From: Nectonema munidae
Taxonomy: Eukaryota > Nematomorpha > Nectonematoida > Nectonematidae
NCBI GenBank assembly: GCA_030549495.1
Contig: JAUIRK010000928.1
Location: forward strand, 199,001 to 263,000
Direction: 5' to 3'
DNA: 64,000 nt
The translations under genes and the position numbers were made by a program. Shown in pieces: positions 22,430-35,853 of the stretch; position 1 is the stretch's first letter; each line of letters starts with the position of its first letter. Below the pieces are notes generated by a model. That model searched no databases. It was not told the origin of the DNA and saw only the letters and a list, made by a program, of their open reading frames with translations.

Positions 22430-24600
22430 GATAACAACTAGCAAATTTTTCTAATAGACCTATTAAACTTACTTACTTACCTACTTTATATTACAAATTT
22501 ATTAACACGCTTTATTTATTACTTAAAATTTTATTTAGAGCACTAAATACACTTCTAACCATACAGTCAGTCGTAAATATTTTAAATATTTAAGTCCATT
22601 CTGAATAGTAAAATAGAATTTTAACTTTTTGAAATCAAAATTTTTAACTACTTAAAAAAATTATTTTTCAAAATATAACTATCATATTAGTTATACTAAG
22701 TATTTCTATGTTTCAATCAGGAAAACAAATAATATCTAATGCTTGTCATTCGTAAATTTTCACATCTCCCTTTAAAAATGTCAAAATGCTCTCTTAGTAG
22801 CACTACGGTCCACTTTTGGAATCGCACTTATGTAATTCTAGATTATAGAGAATGCTAATCCTTTCTGATTTTTTGTTGTCGGTATTGCATCCTATGGAAG
22901 AATAATATTTAATACCTGGACAGATGCTGAGGATAGTCACAATGAGGAATCCAACAAAGAACACCTGGATCGAGACCCCATGCTCCTACCACTTAAACAT
23001 CTGCCTACAATCATTGTAATATCAAGTCTAAGAACCCCTTATTTCCACGTTTTATTATTAGATATTGCTTATAGGAATTGTAACCAATATATCTTCCTAA
23101 AAAAATTTATTAAATTGTCAGTAATCTGAAAAAAATACCTATTATTTGAAAAAAGTTTATAAGATAAGTCTTCCACCTTAAATATTATGAACACACTAGC
23201 AAATAGTTTTTTTTAATTAATTGTCTCAAAAGAGATGACATCTAAAAATTCTAGAGCCTTTTTTAACCGTTGCTGATACATAAGAAATTTTTCACCTGAA
23301 TAGCCGACAAAAGAGCGAAAAAAAAGTTAGCTTTTAAAACTTAGCAAAATCTAGAAATACGAAGAAAGATAAACCAAGACTAACAAAAAACATCGAGATA
23401 CATTCAATAAAATAAATTCTGTAGAAAAGAAAAGTAAAAGCCAAATTAATTTGGGGCAATGATTTGGAAAATATTATTGAAATAAGTTCAGGACTAGACT
23501 TTAAAAAAAGATCTAGTATCTAATTTAATTAGCATTTTAAAAAGACCTACTTAGAAGCCTGATGTTTTAATTTACACTGTCATCTTAGATATATTACAGT
23601 CAGCTTTATTAGACTTTTCAGGAAAAAGAAGAAGTAAAATGTTTTATTTATAAAAAATTCTTATAATAAATAGCAAATTTTTTAAAAGTATTTTGGTGCT
23701 TTGGAGCTTTACTACTTTCCCTATATATAGACAAATTTCTTTCTAAAGTATATATTCCCATGTGAATAACTTTTTGATTTTTGTTTCAAATTAATAGAAA
23801 TTAAAAAAAAATTTTAATATTCATATTTAGATCAAAATCTTTACTCTTACCAATAATGAATGATTTTTGCTTTAACCTTATTTTGAAGCTTGGCCAACCT
23901 CTCAATTAACATAATTCCCTTACAATCCTTATATATTAGAATAGAACTATTTAACCTAAACCCATATAGAATAATATAACACCTATCGTAAAAAATGCGT
24001 TTTACAACCTGTAATAAAGCAAATAAAATACATGTTTAATTTTTACATAGAAAAGAACTTTACCGGGCAGTTCTTCCATTGATGATGATAATAATAATAT
24101 ATGATTGGCAAATTTTATTATTTCAAAACTTCAAAAAAAAGTCAATTTTAAAAAAAAACTATCTCTCAAACAATTCGATCGTAATACAGAAAAGCAATAT
24201 CTCAAATAATTTAATAACTTTCTTTTTTTTGCTAATATTAAATAGGATGATAAAATTTATTTATTAATATTTACCTAGGAAAATTATGCGCTTTTTATTC
24301 AATTATACTGGCATTGTTGTAGATACAAAGTCCGGTTGCCTGTCAAGGGATATAATATAGTATGTTGGTTGGATATGAAGGGCACTTTCAGCCGTAAAGT
24401 TATATGCTCGCATTATGTTTGAAGATAGTTAATCATAGTTATATGATTTTGTTTTTAAGAGTCAGGAGCATTGGTGAACCAATATCTGATCTTCAACTGT
24501 AATCTACAGACTAACAACCAATGAGGCTCTAATATAATATAGTACACTCGTATAAAATAAACACATTTTATTAGCAGAATAAAACTGAAGAACTTTCACT
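22430..24600. other. AT-rich spacer in unit 2
   Basis: Counterpart of 10057-11759 from 22898 onward; 22430-22897 is present only here. No gene or repeat family recognised. A (GATGATAATAATAAT) microsatellite lies near 24081. Confidence 0.3.
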
Positions 24601-24601
24601 T

Positions 24602-24832
24602 TTATTTTCTGAAAATGAAAAGTAGTGTAGAATTTTGGATAATAGCATATTGATTTAATTGTTTATCATCATCTAGACCCTGAGAATGGTAAATTAATTT
24701 CGTTTCCAAAGAAGCTTTCATTATTGCTGAATACACTCTGCGCTTAACACTTTTGATAGTATCATGACCATTCACCTTCAAAGTAACCTTCAAACCAGTA
24801 TACGTGTTTACAATTATTTCATAGCTTTCATT
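24602..24832 (-). CDS. Ubiquitin-like domain exon (unit 2)
   Basis: Duplicate of the exon at 11760-11990, with the same acceptor boundary and stop. It differs by one visible residue (SVKRRV for SVKCRV). The reading frame is preserved in both copies, but the duplication looks too recent for that to show selection. Confidence 0.5.
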   Translation of the reverse strand, partial: NESYEIIVNTYTGLKVTLKVNGHDTIKSVKRRVYSAIMKASLETKLIYHSQGLDDDKQLNQYAIIQNSTLLFIFRK

Positions 24833-25544
24833 CTAAACAAAATGAGAAAAAGGGATTATCGAAACATATTTCAAACTTGTTATTTTTATGCCGAATGATG
24901 TTTGGAGGTGAATGAGAAATCTTACCTGATCTTCTAAAAGAAAAATAATTAATATTCAGTGAAACATTTTAATGAAAGCTTTGAGACCATCACGATTTAT
25001 TTGCATTTTGTTATTCTATTTTATATGACATAAAGCATTTCTTAAAATATCAAAAATATATATTGTAAATTATTACTTTTTTCTTTTTACCCAATATATT
25101 TTATTTTAATTACAAAGAGTACTTTAATTTCGCGAATAAATATTTCTAAAATTTAGATATTTACATTCAGCCTAAAAATTAATTTTTAATTTGTATTAAT
25201 ATCGAAATTAGAGTGATTTTTAATTTTATATATAAAAAATTTTAAATGGTATAAAAATTTCATATAAAAAAGTTACAATTCTGGAAATAAATTTCTCGCG
25301 AAAATTCTTACTTTACAGTATTTTACCAACAACGCTAATATCCATAGAGAATATACCATTATTTATTTGGATTCACACATACATTGAAAGTATGCGTACA
25401 CTAAGTTTGGTATAATACGAGGAATACCGAGCTAAGTACCAATCAAAATTAGCAAAGAGATTTAACTAGAGGATATGAATTTTCGCCTCTGATCCATAAT
25501 TAAAATTAATAGTTTAAATTTTTTTATAAATAATACTAATATAA

Positions 25545-26830
25545 CCCAATTAGTACGGCCTATTTTCATTTCCTCAGTGATGGGAGTGGCTATTTTAGCC
25601 CCCCCCCCTCTCAGTTTTTCTTGAATGATTGCAAATTTTAACAAAATTTTGGCGTCAACCTACTAAATGATTGATGGCGAATCCGATCGTGACATTTATT
25701 TTTTATAAAAATCAATCAAACCTTTTCAAAAATTGATTTATATTTGACAGCTCAACTAAAAAAAGAAACTTTTAGTTTAAATGGTTATACAAAGTTTTCT
25801 ATTTATATACACCCGTTTTTATGTATGCTGAATACGATGGTCACGTTTATTTTTTTTAAAAATCAATTAAACTTGTCAAAAATTGATTGATATATGACAG
25901 CTAAACTAAAAAAATAAACTTTTAGTTTAACCCTATTAGTGACAGACTATTTTCATTTCCTCAGTGACGGGGGCTATTTTAGACCCCCCCCCCCCCCCTC
26001 CTCGGTTTTTCTTTAATTATTGCTAATTTTTACAAAATTTCCGCGAAAACCTAAATATTTATTCTAATCTGATGTGTTAGTTTTTAAAAATAATAAACTT
26101 GTAAAAATTGATTGATATTTGACCAACAAAAAAAAAATTATTAAATGGGTTACTAAATTTTAAACTTTATACATTTTCAAATGTGTAACACTTTATTTTT
26201 TTAAAATCCACCAAACCTGTTATATAATTGGTTTATATGACCTCAACTAAAAAAGATCTTTAGTTTAAATGGTTTACAAAGCTATATACAATTTAAGTGT
26301 GTGAAGACATGTTTTTATTTAAAAAACCAAACTGTAAAAAATTTATTGTATGAAAAAAAAAGACATTAAATGGTATATAGATTATTTAAACACCCGTTTT
26401 CATGTATGCTGAATACAATGGTCACGTTTATTTTTTAAAAAAATCAATCAAACTTATCAAAAATTGATTGATATATGACAACTCAACTAAAAAAAGAAAG
26501 TTTTAGTTCAAATGGGTATACAAAGTTTATTACACATATATACCCATTTTCATGTATGCTGAATACGATGGTCCCAATTTTAAAAAAATCATTCAAACCT
26601 ATCAAAAAATTGAATGATATATGACAGCTCAACTTAAAAACAACCTTTAGTAAATGGTTATACAAAGTTTTCTATTTATATACACCAGTTTTCATGTATG
26701 CTGAATACAATGGTTACGTTTATTTAAAAAAAAAATCAATCAAACCTTGTCAAAAAATTGATTGACCTATGACAGCCCAACTGAAAAAAATTAACTTAGT
26801 AATTATAAAAAGTTTTTTTTTAACATTTTT
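25545..26830 (+). repeat. 150-bp tandem satellite (unit 2, contracted)
   Basis: Same satellite as 12700-14510 but with fewer units. The tract from about 26040 to 26395 aligns to unit 1 only by opening many 1-4-base gaps. The C run at about 25984 is longer than in unit 1. Confidence 0.85.
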
Positions 26831-27004
26831 GATTAATTTGTGACTTTTTTAAAATCGTGGTATATTTGCGGTCAGATATAATTTCCTGATTTGAACAATT
26901 TGTTTTCATGCTTTTCTCCAAAGACTATACTCAAATTAATAAAAATTTAGAATATTGTACACTTGCACTTTTTTTTAATAAACAAAACCTTGTTTTGTTG
27001 AATA

Positions 27005-28210
27005 TGTGATGCGGCCCGGCCTCCCCTTGATTTTTCCTCTAGTGGCCCCAGGTAATTTGAGTTTGAGACCCCTGGCCTAGATAAAGAATTTTGAAATCGG
27101 ATAATAAATTAGATTCATTGGAAATAACTACTAAAAGTCAAAATCTTTTTGAAAAGGAAAATCTAATATATGAATCAATTATAAATAAAAATAGTAAACT
27201 AAAGAAAATTATTTATAACAATGTTGTTTTTGGAAAAATGTTGTCAGGGGTTTCTAGAGATGCATCAAAAAGGTTTTTGGTTTATGAAATTTATCCTAAA
27301 GTTTACAACTTTTTAAAATCTATTTATTTCGAATTATTTATTCACTTTACATTGATTGAATCATTTCTCATTATACATACAAATCTTGCTCTAATTTCTG
27401 CTCGTTTGGCCATGTCAGTTTTATATGCAAGAATAACTGTACATTTTTTCGTGATTTTCATAACGATAGTGAATGTCATGGTTCCGATTCTGGTAATTAC
27501 AAATGTTCCAATGCAAAAAATAAATTTTATAACTGTAACCATCATGCTTTAAGTTTTCATTGTCCGCTCCTTCAAAGTGAAATTAATTTTGTAAAAAAGA
27601 ATACTACTTATAATGAATTATATGAATTTCAATGATTTTTCAAATTTTGGACCTATTAAAACTATTTCTTCTGATTTCACTCCAAATGCTAAACCATACC
27701 TCACTACGACCTTGGATAATTTAATTACATTAAAATTGATAGAAATTTCAGTATTTTTAGTCTCAGTGTACAATCACTTAGCTCTCTACACACCCCTTTT
27801 GGTTCTTTGTCTTCAGGAAATAGACAAAATTATAATATTCTATTAATTTTCTAAAATATTGAGTCAACATGATGCTGAAAATTATAGATTGATTTCTATC
27901 ATCTTAACCACTTCTAAGTTATGTAAAAAGTAAACTTAAGACTGAATGCAGGTTTATTTCATTCAAAATTGTTTTTCCCCCCATTACACTTTGGTTTTAA
28001 CTAAGATTATTTTTCATTTATTTTTATTGACAAAATCATTGATGCAGGTGAACAGGAAAAGCACATTCCTTTTTTTATCGACATCTCGAAAGCTTTTGAT
28101 TAATTACAACATTCTTCTATCATTAATAAATTGAATTTTTAACTATCCTCAGTGTTAAATCAAGTGTGCCCCAAGGATCTTTGCACGGATCACTGCTTTT
28201 TAATACATTA
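27005..28210 (+). mobile_element. hAT end and LINE remnant (unit 2)
   Basis: Counterpart of 14690-15880: the hAT terminus (TTTGAGACCCCTG near 27075), the 153-codon frame at 27091-27552, the Cys/His cluster in the neighbouring frame, and the reverse-transcriptase pieces (FFIDISKAFD near 28070, SVPQGSLHGSLLF near 28158). Only scattered substitutions and a short insertion near 28000 separate it from unit 1. Confidence 0.6.
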
Positions 28211-30142
28211 ATTTAAAGATTAAATTTTTAAATGCCCCTTTTCAAGATAAAGTTTACCCACGACTTTTGTAATTGTAAGAGAATGTTTACCTGCTTTAAA
28301 GCAATATTCTTTGAAATATACTAAATATAAATATTTTAGGATTCCAACAAAGGAAAATTTTAAAATTAACTTTTGAGTTTTACTTTGGAGAAAAACAAAA
28401 ATTATGAGAAACATGGAGAACTAAAAGAGAAAAATATAATTTTGAGAATAGAATGATACTTTTTTAAAATTTTAAAAGCAAAAAATCATTTTATGTAAAA
28501 ATTACTCTGGTGTTCAACATTTTCAGTGAGATATATATAACTAATTGTGTCGTAAAACAAAAATGATATATCTTTTTCAAGTGCAAACAAAGCTGATAAG
28601 TAAAATATATAATAGTTGTCTAGTGTAAACATTTAGTAAACATAAAATGTAAACATACGATGAAAATCTGTTTCTATCTTGCTAAAAATTTTTGCAACAA
28701 TTTTTACTTCATTAATTTTGAGCATTTGTGAAAGAAAAACATGTTTATTTGCATTTTGAATTTAGTGAAAAGTTTCCAGACTTTATCATTTCCTCTTATG
28801 AAAGTATATACATTTCGATAAAATATTTGTATTATGCTGTGTTGAGACAATTTAGCTTCGCATCTGTGTAGTGAAAGTGATGGAATATTTGCACCAATTC
28901 TTACTTCAGTTGTGTACAGCGTTTGTAAAAGAAAAACGTGTATGTATCTACACTTTTGTGAAATATTTAAATTATTGTATTGAGCGTAACTAGTATTGTA
29001 TCTATTGTAGTGAAAACCTCGGATCAGAAAAGTCAATCATAAAATTCGTGCTATTTTTAATATCAGCATCATAATGGTTTCGGAAATTTTTTTTACTCTT
29101 CTCAAATTTTTATTCAGATTTTACGAAATGTATAAGGGATCAGAAAGATTGTATAAATTTTTCTTTAGTTCGATAAAGTAAATTATTTTGCATTTAATCA
29201 AAACATATATCTCAATAGTAGATCTACATTTTCAATATGTAGCACTGAGGAAAAAAATTAGTTCCAAAAACCCTAATTTGTAGATATTTCTCTAGGTAGG
29301 TAGGTAGATTTCAAAGCACTTTCCAGCGTGTGCTGATATTCTCGCGTAAGCTTGAGAGTTGGTTAAGAAGGATGCAGATGTTGGTAGAGATAGGGAGGAG
29401 TTACAGATGTTATTCTAAAAATAGAATGGAAAGGCAGATTAGTTTGTTATAGGGTTATCAACGGTGGTGAGAGTTGTTTCAATGGTGTCGATGAGGGTTG
29501 CTAGGGATTTTAGTAGTGTTTGGTGTAACAGAAGATCTGAAAGTGTGTACCCTCGCTTGACGGACGTATAAAATATAACACGGATGACGGACTCTATGAC
29601 ATTTTTGTCCAATTTTTTTTTCTTATCTATTACGATTACAAATTTTTTTAATATAGTTTAGTATTTAATAGTTGTTTTTCTGTTGTTTAACAAAATAAAA
29701 ACTAAATATTGAAAAATCTATGGAAGTTTAAAATTTTTAATTTAACGCCATCTATATTATTATGAAATTAGTATAAAAAACATAATAAATTTTGAATTAG
29801 ATTATTTCAAAAGCTACTATAGTACTTAGCATAATAATTATTAATTTTTATATATAGCAACGATCAAAAAGTTTTTCGGTTGAGAAAAATCATTCTTTTT
29901 CACAAATTAATTTGTAAGTAAATTTTCTTTATTTAACCGAACTTTGTTTTTTTTGGTGATTATATCATACAAAATTTATATTACAACTTTTTGCTGTAAA
30001 TGTATCAAAAAATGGTATAAAGCATAAATAATTTCTTTCATTGATTCACGTCATAAATACTTCAAATTTGTAATGCAATGACATATGCCATAAATATTGA
30101 GCAATGGTATGATGAAAGGTATCGAACAATTGTGATAAATTT

Positions 30143-30625
30143 GCGTCATAGTATCTTTATATTTGAAATGCCACAGATCGTGTCATAAATAAACTTGCAA
30201 TGTCATGATGAGATTTGTTATTGGGATTGATTTGTTTATTGTATAAAAGATATGAAGCTATGAACAACATCAATACGCGTTGTGATGACGTTTCTTTTCA
30301 ATTTGTCAAGAATAATAAGCAACAAAGGATCATAAACGATTTTAAAAACATTTTATATATGTATGTAATTTACTTCTTCACTTCTGATCTCTTTGCGTCA
30401 TAGTATCTTTATATTTGAAATGCCACATATCGTGTCATAAATAAACTTGGCAATGTCATGATGAGATTTGTTATTGGGATTGATTTGTTTATTGTATAAA
30501 AGATATGAAGCTATGAACAACATCAATACGCGTTGTGATGACGTTTCTCTTCAATTTGTCAAGAAGCAATAAAGGATCATAAACGATTTTAAAAACATTT
30601 TATTTCTTCACTTCTGATCTCAACT
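30143..30625 (+). repeat. 252-bp direct repeat upstream of the transposase (unit 2)
   Basis: Second occurrence of the promoter-region duplication, copies starting at 30143 and 30395, so the repeat predates the 12-kb duplication. Confidence 0.7.
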
Positions 30626-30742
30626 ATTCAAACCTTGTACCATTTTGTAATCACTTTGTTTCACGCTCAGACTCGTGTTTCTTATTTCTTGAGCCGTGCG
30701 TTTTTTCTCACTTGGAATAAATTGATTTTCATTCTTTCTTTT

Positions 30743-32578
30743 ATGATGTCTTCTTCTTCTTCTTCTTTGTCTACTGACTCCTTCTCCTCCTTCAATAGCT
30801 TAGACACCGAATCTTCTATATCTTCTTACACAAGTGAAGAGGAATTACTTGATGAAACTTTAGTTGCTCCCGATGCAACAGAGTATACTAGAGACCCGAA
30901 ACATCAAGGAGCAGGGAGACCTGAAAGCTTAAATATTCGAAATATTGTTCTGGAACCTCCTGGTCCTAAAGGATTGGCTAAAAATATGAAAGACATTTTA
31001 TCGATCTTCAAACTCTTTTTTAATTTTGAATTAATTTCCTACATTTATGCGAAAACGTTGCACAAGATGGAAGCCAACTATAAGTAAGATTTTTAATTGT
31101 TTAGATAGGATTTTAATTATTTCCCAAATTTTAGATCCCCGTGTCCTAAATATGCACAACTACTTCACTCATACAAAGTGTTCAAATTACATCATCTATT
31201 ATCCTATTTCGGAGCGTTGATATATATTGGGCAAAATGGGGATCAAAAAATAAAAGTTTCAGAATTATTCTCGAAATCTGGTTCTCCATTTTTGAAAGCT
31301 TCTATTGGACGAGATATGTTTATCCTTGTCCATGTTTTTTTACGATTTGATGACAAGGAAAAACGTGATGCTTCTGATAAATTGAGTCCTATCCGAAAGA
31401 TTCATGATCATTTTTTCAGTATTTTTTCTTGTTATTGGACACCACACTCCACTGTGACGATTGATGAGCAATTAGTAACATTCAGAGGTAATTGTTCTCT
31501 GAAAATATATGATCCCAAAAAGCCAGGTCACTATGGGATCAAGTTTTATCACCTGAATGATGCAAAGTTTTTCTACTTTTTGAAGCCTAAAATATATGTT
31601 AGCGGTTTGGAGGACAGAGCTTATTTCTCAAGTTTCAAAATCTGTCAAAGATTGATTCAAGAAAGCAATATTCCTACTGGATGCGGCGTCTATACCGATA
31701 GATTCTTCACAAGTCATCAACTTGCTGTATGGTGTACTCAAAAAAGCTTGTCTTTGTGCGACACAGTTACATCAAATAGACGATTCGTTCCAACACTATT
31801 CAGACCAAAGCACTTGAAAACATTGAAGTTAAAAGAATGTGAGAGTCTTTCAATTTATTCAGACTACGTTTCTTTATCAGCGTATATACCCAAAAAGCAT
31901 GCTACTCGTAACTTCAAGGCTGTATATATTCTATCTTCACAACATAAAAATGTAAGAATCAGCAATGTTGCCTCTAAACCTGAAAGTTTGTTGGCTTACA
32001 ACGAATCTAAATGTGGTGTAGACGTTGCTAACAAAATGATAAGAACTTATAGGTCTTATAAACCTAATCGTAAGTGGACACATGCTGCGTTTTCTAATTA
32101 TCTGGATATTTCAGTCATGAATACCTGGATAATTGCAAGGTTCAACACTCCTAATGAATTTCCATCTTCAAAACAGAGTGGTAGAAAGTATTTTATCAAA
32201 AGACTTGCTTTTTATCTATGTGAAGAAGCAATGAAAGTGAGAGCCCAACAGTCTGAATTACCGGTGGAGACAAAGTACTTACTTGCACATTATGGGTATG
32301 ATCAAGCAACTGAAAATCAGCCTTCATCATCAAAAAGAGCATCTTGCTCAAAATGTATTTCGAAAGAAGCCGTACAGCTAGAAGGTGTGAGAAATGTGGA
32401 GTCACTGTGTGTAAAAATCATTCAAAAACGTTATGCTCAAATTGTTGCTAGTTTTATTTTAACGCCATCTTCAAAAAAGTACAGTTTTATTCTTTTTATT
32501 CAAAATAAATTTTTTTGCCTTATCTTAAGAAAAATCAAATTTTACCATTATTTTCCTTGTTTTTTTTACTATATTTAA
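30743..32578 (+). pseudogene. piggyBac transposase with a 51-bp intron (unit 2, altered C-terminus)
   Basis: Exon 1 (30743-31083) and exon 2 (from 31135) are joined by a GT-AG intron. The whole catalytic region is open, with VTIDEQLVTFRG, VYTDRFFTSHQLA and KCGVDVANKMIRTY in one frame. A 1-bp difference from unit 1 near 32363 (TCGAAAGAAGC against TCGAAGAGAAGC) moves the frame just before the Cys-rich finger, so the protein runs on to a hydrophobic tail ending at 32578 and lacks the RING-like domain. Catalysis might be retained, but loss of this finger is expected to impair end binding, judging from known piggyBac enzymes. Confidence 0.8.
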
Positions 32579-33846
32579 ATATAAATTTGGTAAAAGTTTT
32601 GTTTGTTAAATTTTTGGCTATTGTTAAATAACTGACCAATGCGTCGAAAAAGCATTGAGTCCGTCAATAAAGTAAAGAAAGGCCACGAAATAAAAGATCT
32701 TGGCAATGATAAGAGAAGATTTGACATGTGAAGATGAGATGGTATAGCGTTTCTATTGTGTCGCATCCGAAACGACAGTATGGATTTTCGCTAACTTTAA
32801 TTCGAAAGAGATATGCTTTGAATGGGCAGTGGCCTGATAGCCAACGAATGGTTGAACGAGATGGTGTAAATTTTTTGTTTTTGAAAGTTGTGTTAATTGT
32901 GCTGATGTGTGGTAAAGAGGAGATTAGTGCATTTTGAGATGAAGATATGGACATCTGCCATTCTTCTAGAGAGGATTAGTAAATGTGTGTTAGAAAGGTT
33001 TTGAGAGGTAGGGAGTTGATGAGAGGGATGTGGGAGGTTAGGTGTAAGTTTGAGGTTAATAAGTCTACGGGGGAGTTTTCTGGTATGTTTAGGTGAGCAG
33101 GGCACCAGCATAGGTGCATGTGAAAATATTTTTTAAGATTGATTAGGGAGGAGGCGAGTTGAAAGGAGGGAAAGGGGATGTTGTGTGATAGAGAGAGATC
33201 GTGGATTATGTTTTGTGCATCGGTATTAAAATGGATGGTAGTAAAGTGGGGAAGAAGGTAGTTAATGTTGTTGATTATCGTAGTGCAGGCGTGTAAATGG
33301 CTAAATATCTCGCATTTGGAGATTTAGAGTAGAGGATTTAATCGGGAGCGATAGGTGTAAAAGGGGCGAGTGGAAGATCTTTTGAAGAAGGCGTAGGCAA
33401 ACGAGGTACTTAGGGATTTCTTTGAGGCGTCTGTGAAGATATGTAGGGAGGATGATGAAGAGGTAGAGCGAAGGTATGAAATTGATTGTTTTGCAAAAAT
33501 TTAAAAAAAAATTCAAAAAATATTTAAATGACGTTCATTGTATTGAAAATTAGTGAAGCTTAATTCGACAATTATTGTGATGACTATCGAATTCGTCAGC
33601 AAAATTTTCTAAATCAATTTTTTCATCTAGTCATTAACACCTTTCTCTTAATTCCTTTTGTAGGCACCTTTTCGCTTTTCAAGAAGCCCTAACTTTATGC
33701 TCACTTACTTTATGAATTGCCTTAATTAAATATAAACCTTCTATTTTTTGCAAATAAAACTATTTTATTTTCCAAAGTTTTTAATATTTTTTAAAAAATC
33801 TCATGATATAAAGTGGAAGGAGCAACATGGGGACCACGAAAAAACT

Positions 33847-35853
33847 AGAAGAGGGGGGTAGGACCTTGGCCCCTTCTTGCCCTTTTAAAATCATCACTGA
33901 TTGCAACTATAGTAAAATATTAGTTAGTTATTTTACTAATATATATACTATTAATAATTTCGATTGGTTTACTAAAAGTTTCGAAAAGTAAAATTTTGAA
34001 AAAATTTCAGATTAATAAATGAAATTAAAGATACATTAATGATTAGCGAAAATAAATTTAAATAAAAACTTAGATAGTTTTATTAAAAAATAAACGCCGA
34101 AAACCGTTATTGATATTAATATACACGTGCTCAACGATGGCTATATTGTAATGCGTCTTTATATACTTATCCAACATATTTTTTTTATTAATTACTAATG
34201 TAAAAAGTGTAAATACTTACATTACTCCTATTGAGTATTAAATTTTTTTTAATTTTAATATAGATTTGATTTACTTGCGTCAATTCACTTCCAAAAATAA
34301 TGATAATTTTCTGTGATTTTTTTTAGTATTTTTTTATTTTTAACAGGGCATTTTTCTAAGCGGCTTCCTGGCTTTATGAAATATTCCTCTTGCGAAGCAA
34401 ACATTCGAACATGTATATGTCTTATTTTATGGATAAATTTGATAATGAGCTTTTTTTTATTGCGCATTTTATAATAATAAACTTCTTCTTCATTCCTGAT
34501 TTAGATATTCGTATAATCTGTCGAGCTTTTAAAAATTATTCTTTTTTTTGTATATACAAGTCTAAAAGTTTTTTTCTATTTCAAAGTAAATTTTGTTTAA
34601 AGTGACCAAGGCCTTTTTAACATTAAATGTTGAATGGGAGGTGTTTGACCTCCAATTTTTTTAATTAACATTGACTCGAGAAAACAAATATAAATAACTT
34701 AAATTCACCTATTACTACTACACCCCTATCATCCATTTATAAAGAAGAGAAAAAATTGAAATTTGTAAATTTCAATATTTTTTTATTTTTATTCCATTTC
34801 AACTCCGTGATACTTTTGTAAATTTCTTAATTTTTTATTGCTTCTTTTATGTAAAATGTTTATTTCATATCAAAAATGATTTTTTATTCTTTGAATAATT
34901 CTTATTTGTATAGATGTGTAAATAGAAATATATTTCTTTTTTAAATATTACCACAATTAAACAGCATTTTTAATGGATTCGTTAGTCGCGTGGCCAGGGC
35001 GAAGGTTATGTTCTGGCTAAACTTTTTAAAATTTATAATACAAATTAGAAGAAAATTTTTAAAAATCAAGGCCTGCTCTTGGATCATAAATACCCACAGT
35101 TGAAGCTGTGTATATCTTATATATCAAAGTAAACCAATCAAAAAGGTTCATTCCCGTTACAAAATTAGAAATATTTTCTAATTAGAGAGGCTGAATCTTA
35201 TTTTTGTATTTAAATCATTTATACTTTCACTTTTGCTTTATGTTTTAAAGATTAATTAGATAATTTGTCTACAAAGAAAAATACCAAACAGGAAGTTTAT
35301 AGTGGTCTAACTTTAAGTTAAGCTTTACTTCTCTTTCTTTATAAATACATGATTATGTCTTATTCTAACTATGGGATAATACAATTTAATATGTCAAAAT
35401 TTACCATATTTTTTACATATTGGTGTATCAGTGTGCGGACGCTACAAAAACCCTCGGCATAATTTGGCTCGCGGTTGGGGTTTCCCCATCTCTTTTATAG
35501 ATAACATAAATGCTAAATCATTGTGATCTTTCAGCCAAAACTCTTGAAAGGAAGCTCACTCCTCATTCTGAATCTACTCCAATGGGGTAAAAATTATTAA
35601 AGCTTTTATCAAAAAAGTTGAGGCTTTTAAAAATTTAGCAAGATAAATTGAAAAAATCGTTAGATAAACAGATGTTAGTGTCCAGCTATGGAAGATCATT
35701 CTTCCCTAAGGATAAGATGCAGACAACTAAAAAAAATGACATTATTATCTTCGTTTTATGATTGTTAAATATATTGTAAGCTTTGTAATCTGTCTAAGAA
35801 GGTTTTAGAATCTTTATAAAGTTTGCAACATCTTGAATAAAAATAATCGAATA
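33847..35853. other. Intergenic region upstream of SIN3
   Basis: AT-rich with no recognised repeat. It should hold the SIN3 promoter and any 5' UTR exon. The stretch 35420-35500 is less AT-rich (GTGTGCGGACGCTAC, CTCGCGGTTGGGGTT) and is the most likely promoter-proximal segment, but no core motif decides it. Confidence 0.3.

Larger units (their letters stand above)
29550..32666 (+). mobile_element. piggyBac-family transposon (unit 2, damaged right end)
   Basis: The left inverted repeat CCCTCGCTTGACGGAC at 29550 is intact. At the right, GTCCGTCA (32659-32666) is followed directly by ATAAAGTAAAG instead of AGCGAGGGTAAGTAAAG, so the outer 8 bp of the terminal repeat are gone. This copy should not be mobilisable. 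Confidence 0.8.
29290..33490 (-). mobile_element. RNase-H-bearing LINE split by piggyBac (unit 2)
   Basis: Same structure as 16955-21140: C-terminal LINE fragments at 33490-32680 (FTDASKK, WCPAHLNIPENSP, SGHCPFKAYLF) and the 3' end at 29549-29290, separated by the piggyBac copy. Confidence 0.7.
21497..33846 (+). repeat. Tandem duplication, unit 2 (about 12.35 kb)
   Basis: Second copy of the block at 9750-21496 in the same orientation. It retains the full 3' part of the LINE (21796-22425) and the following 470 bp that unit 1 lacks, but has a shorter satellite and a partly deleted right end of its piggyBac element. It ends at GGGGACCACGAAAAAACT, after which unique sequence (AGAAGAGGGG) follows. 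Confidence 0.9.
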
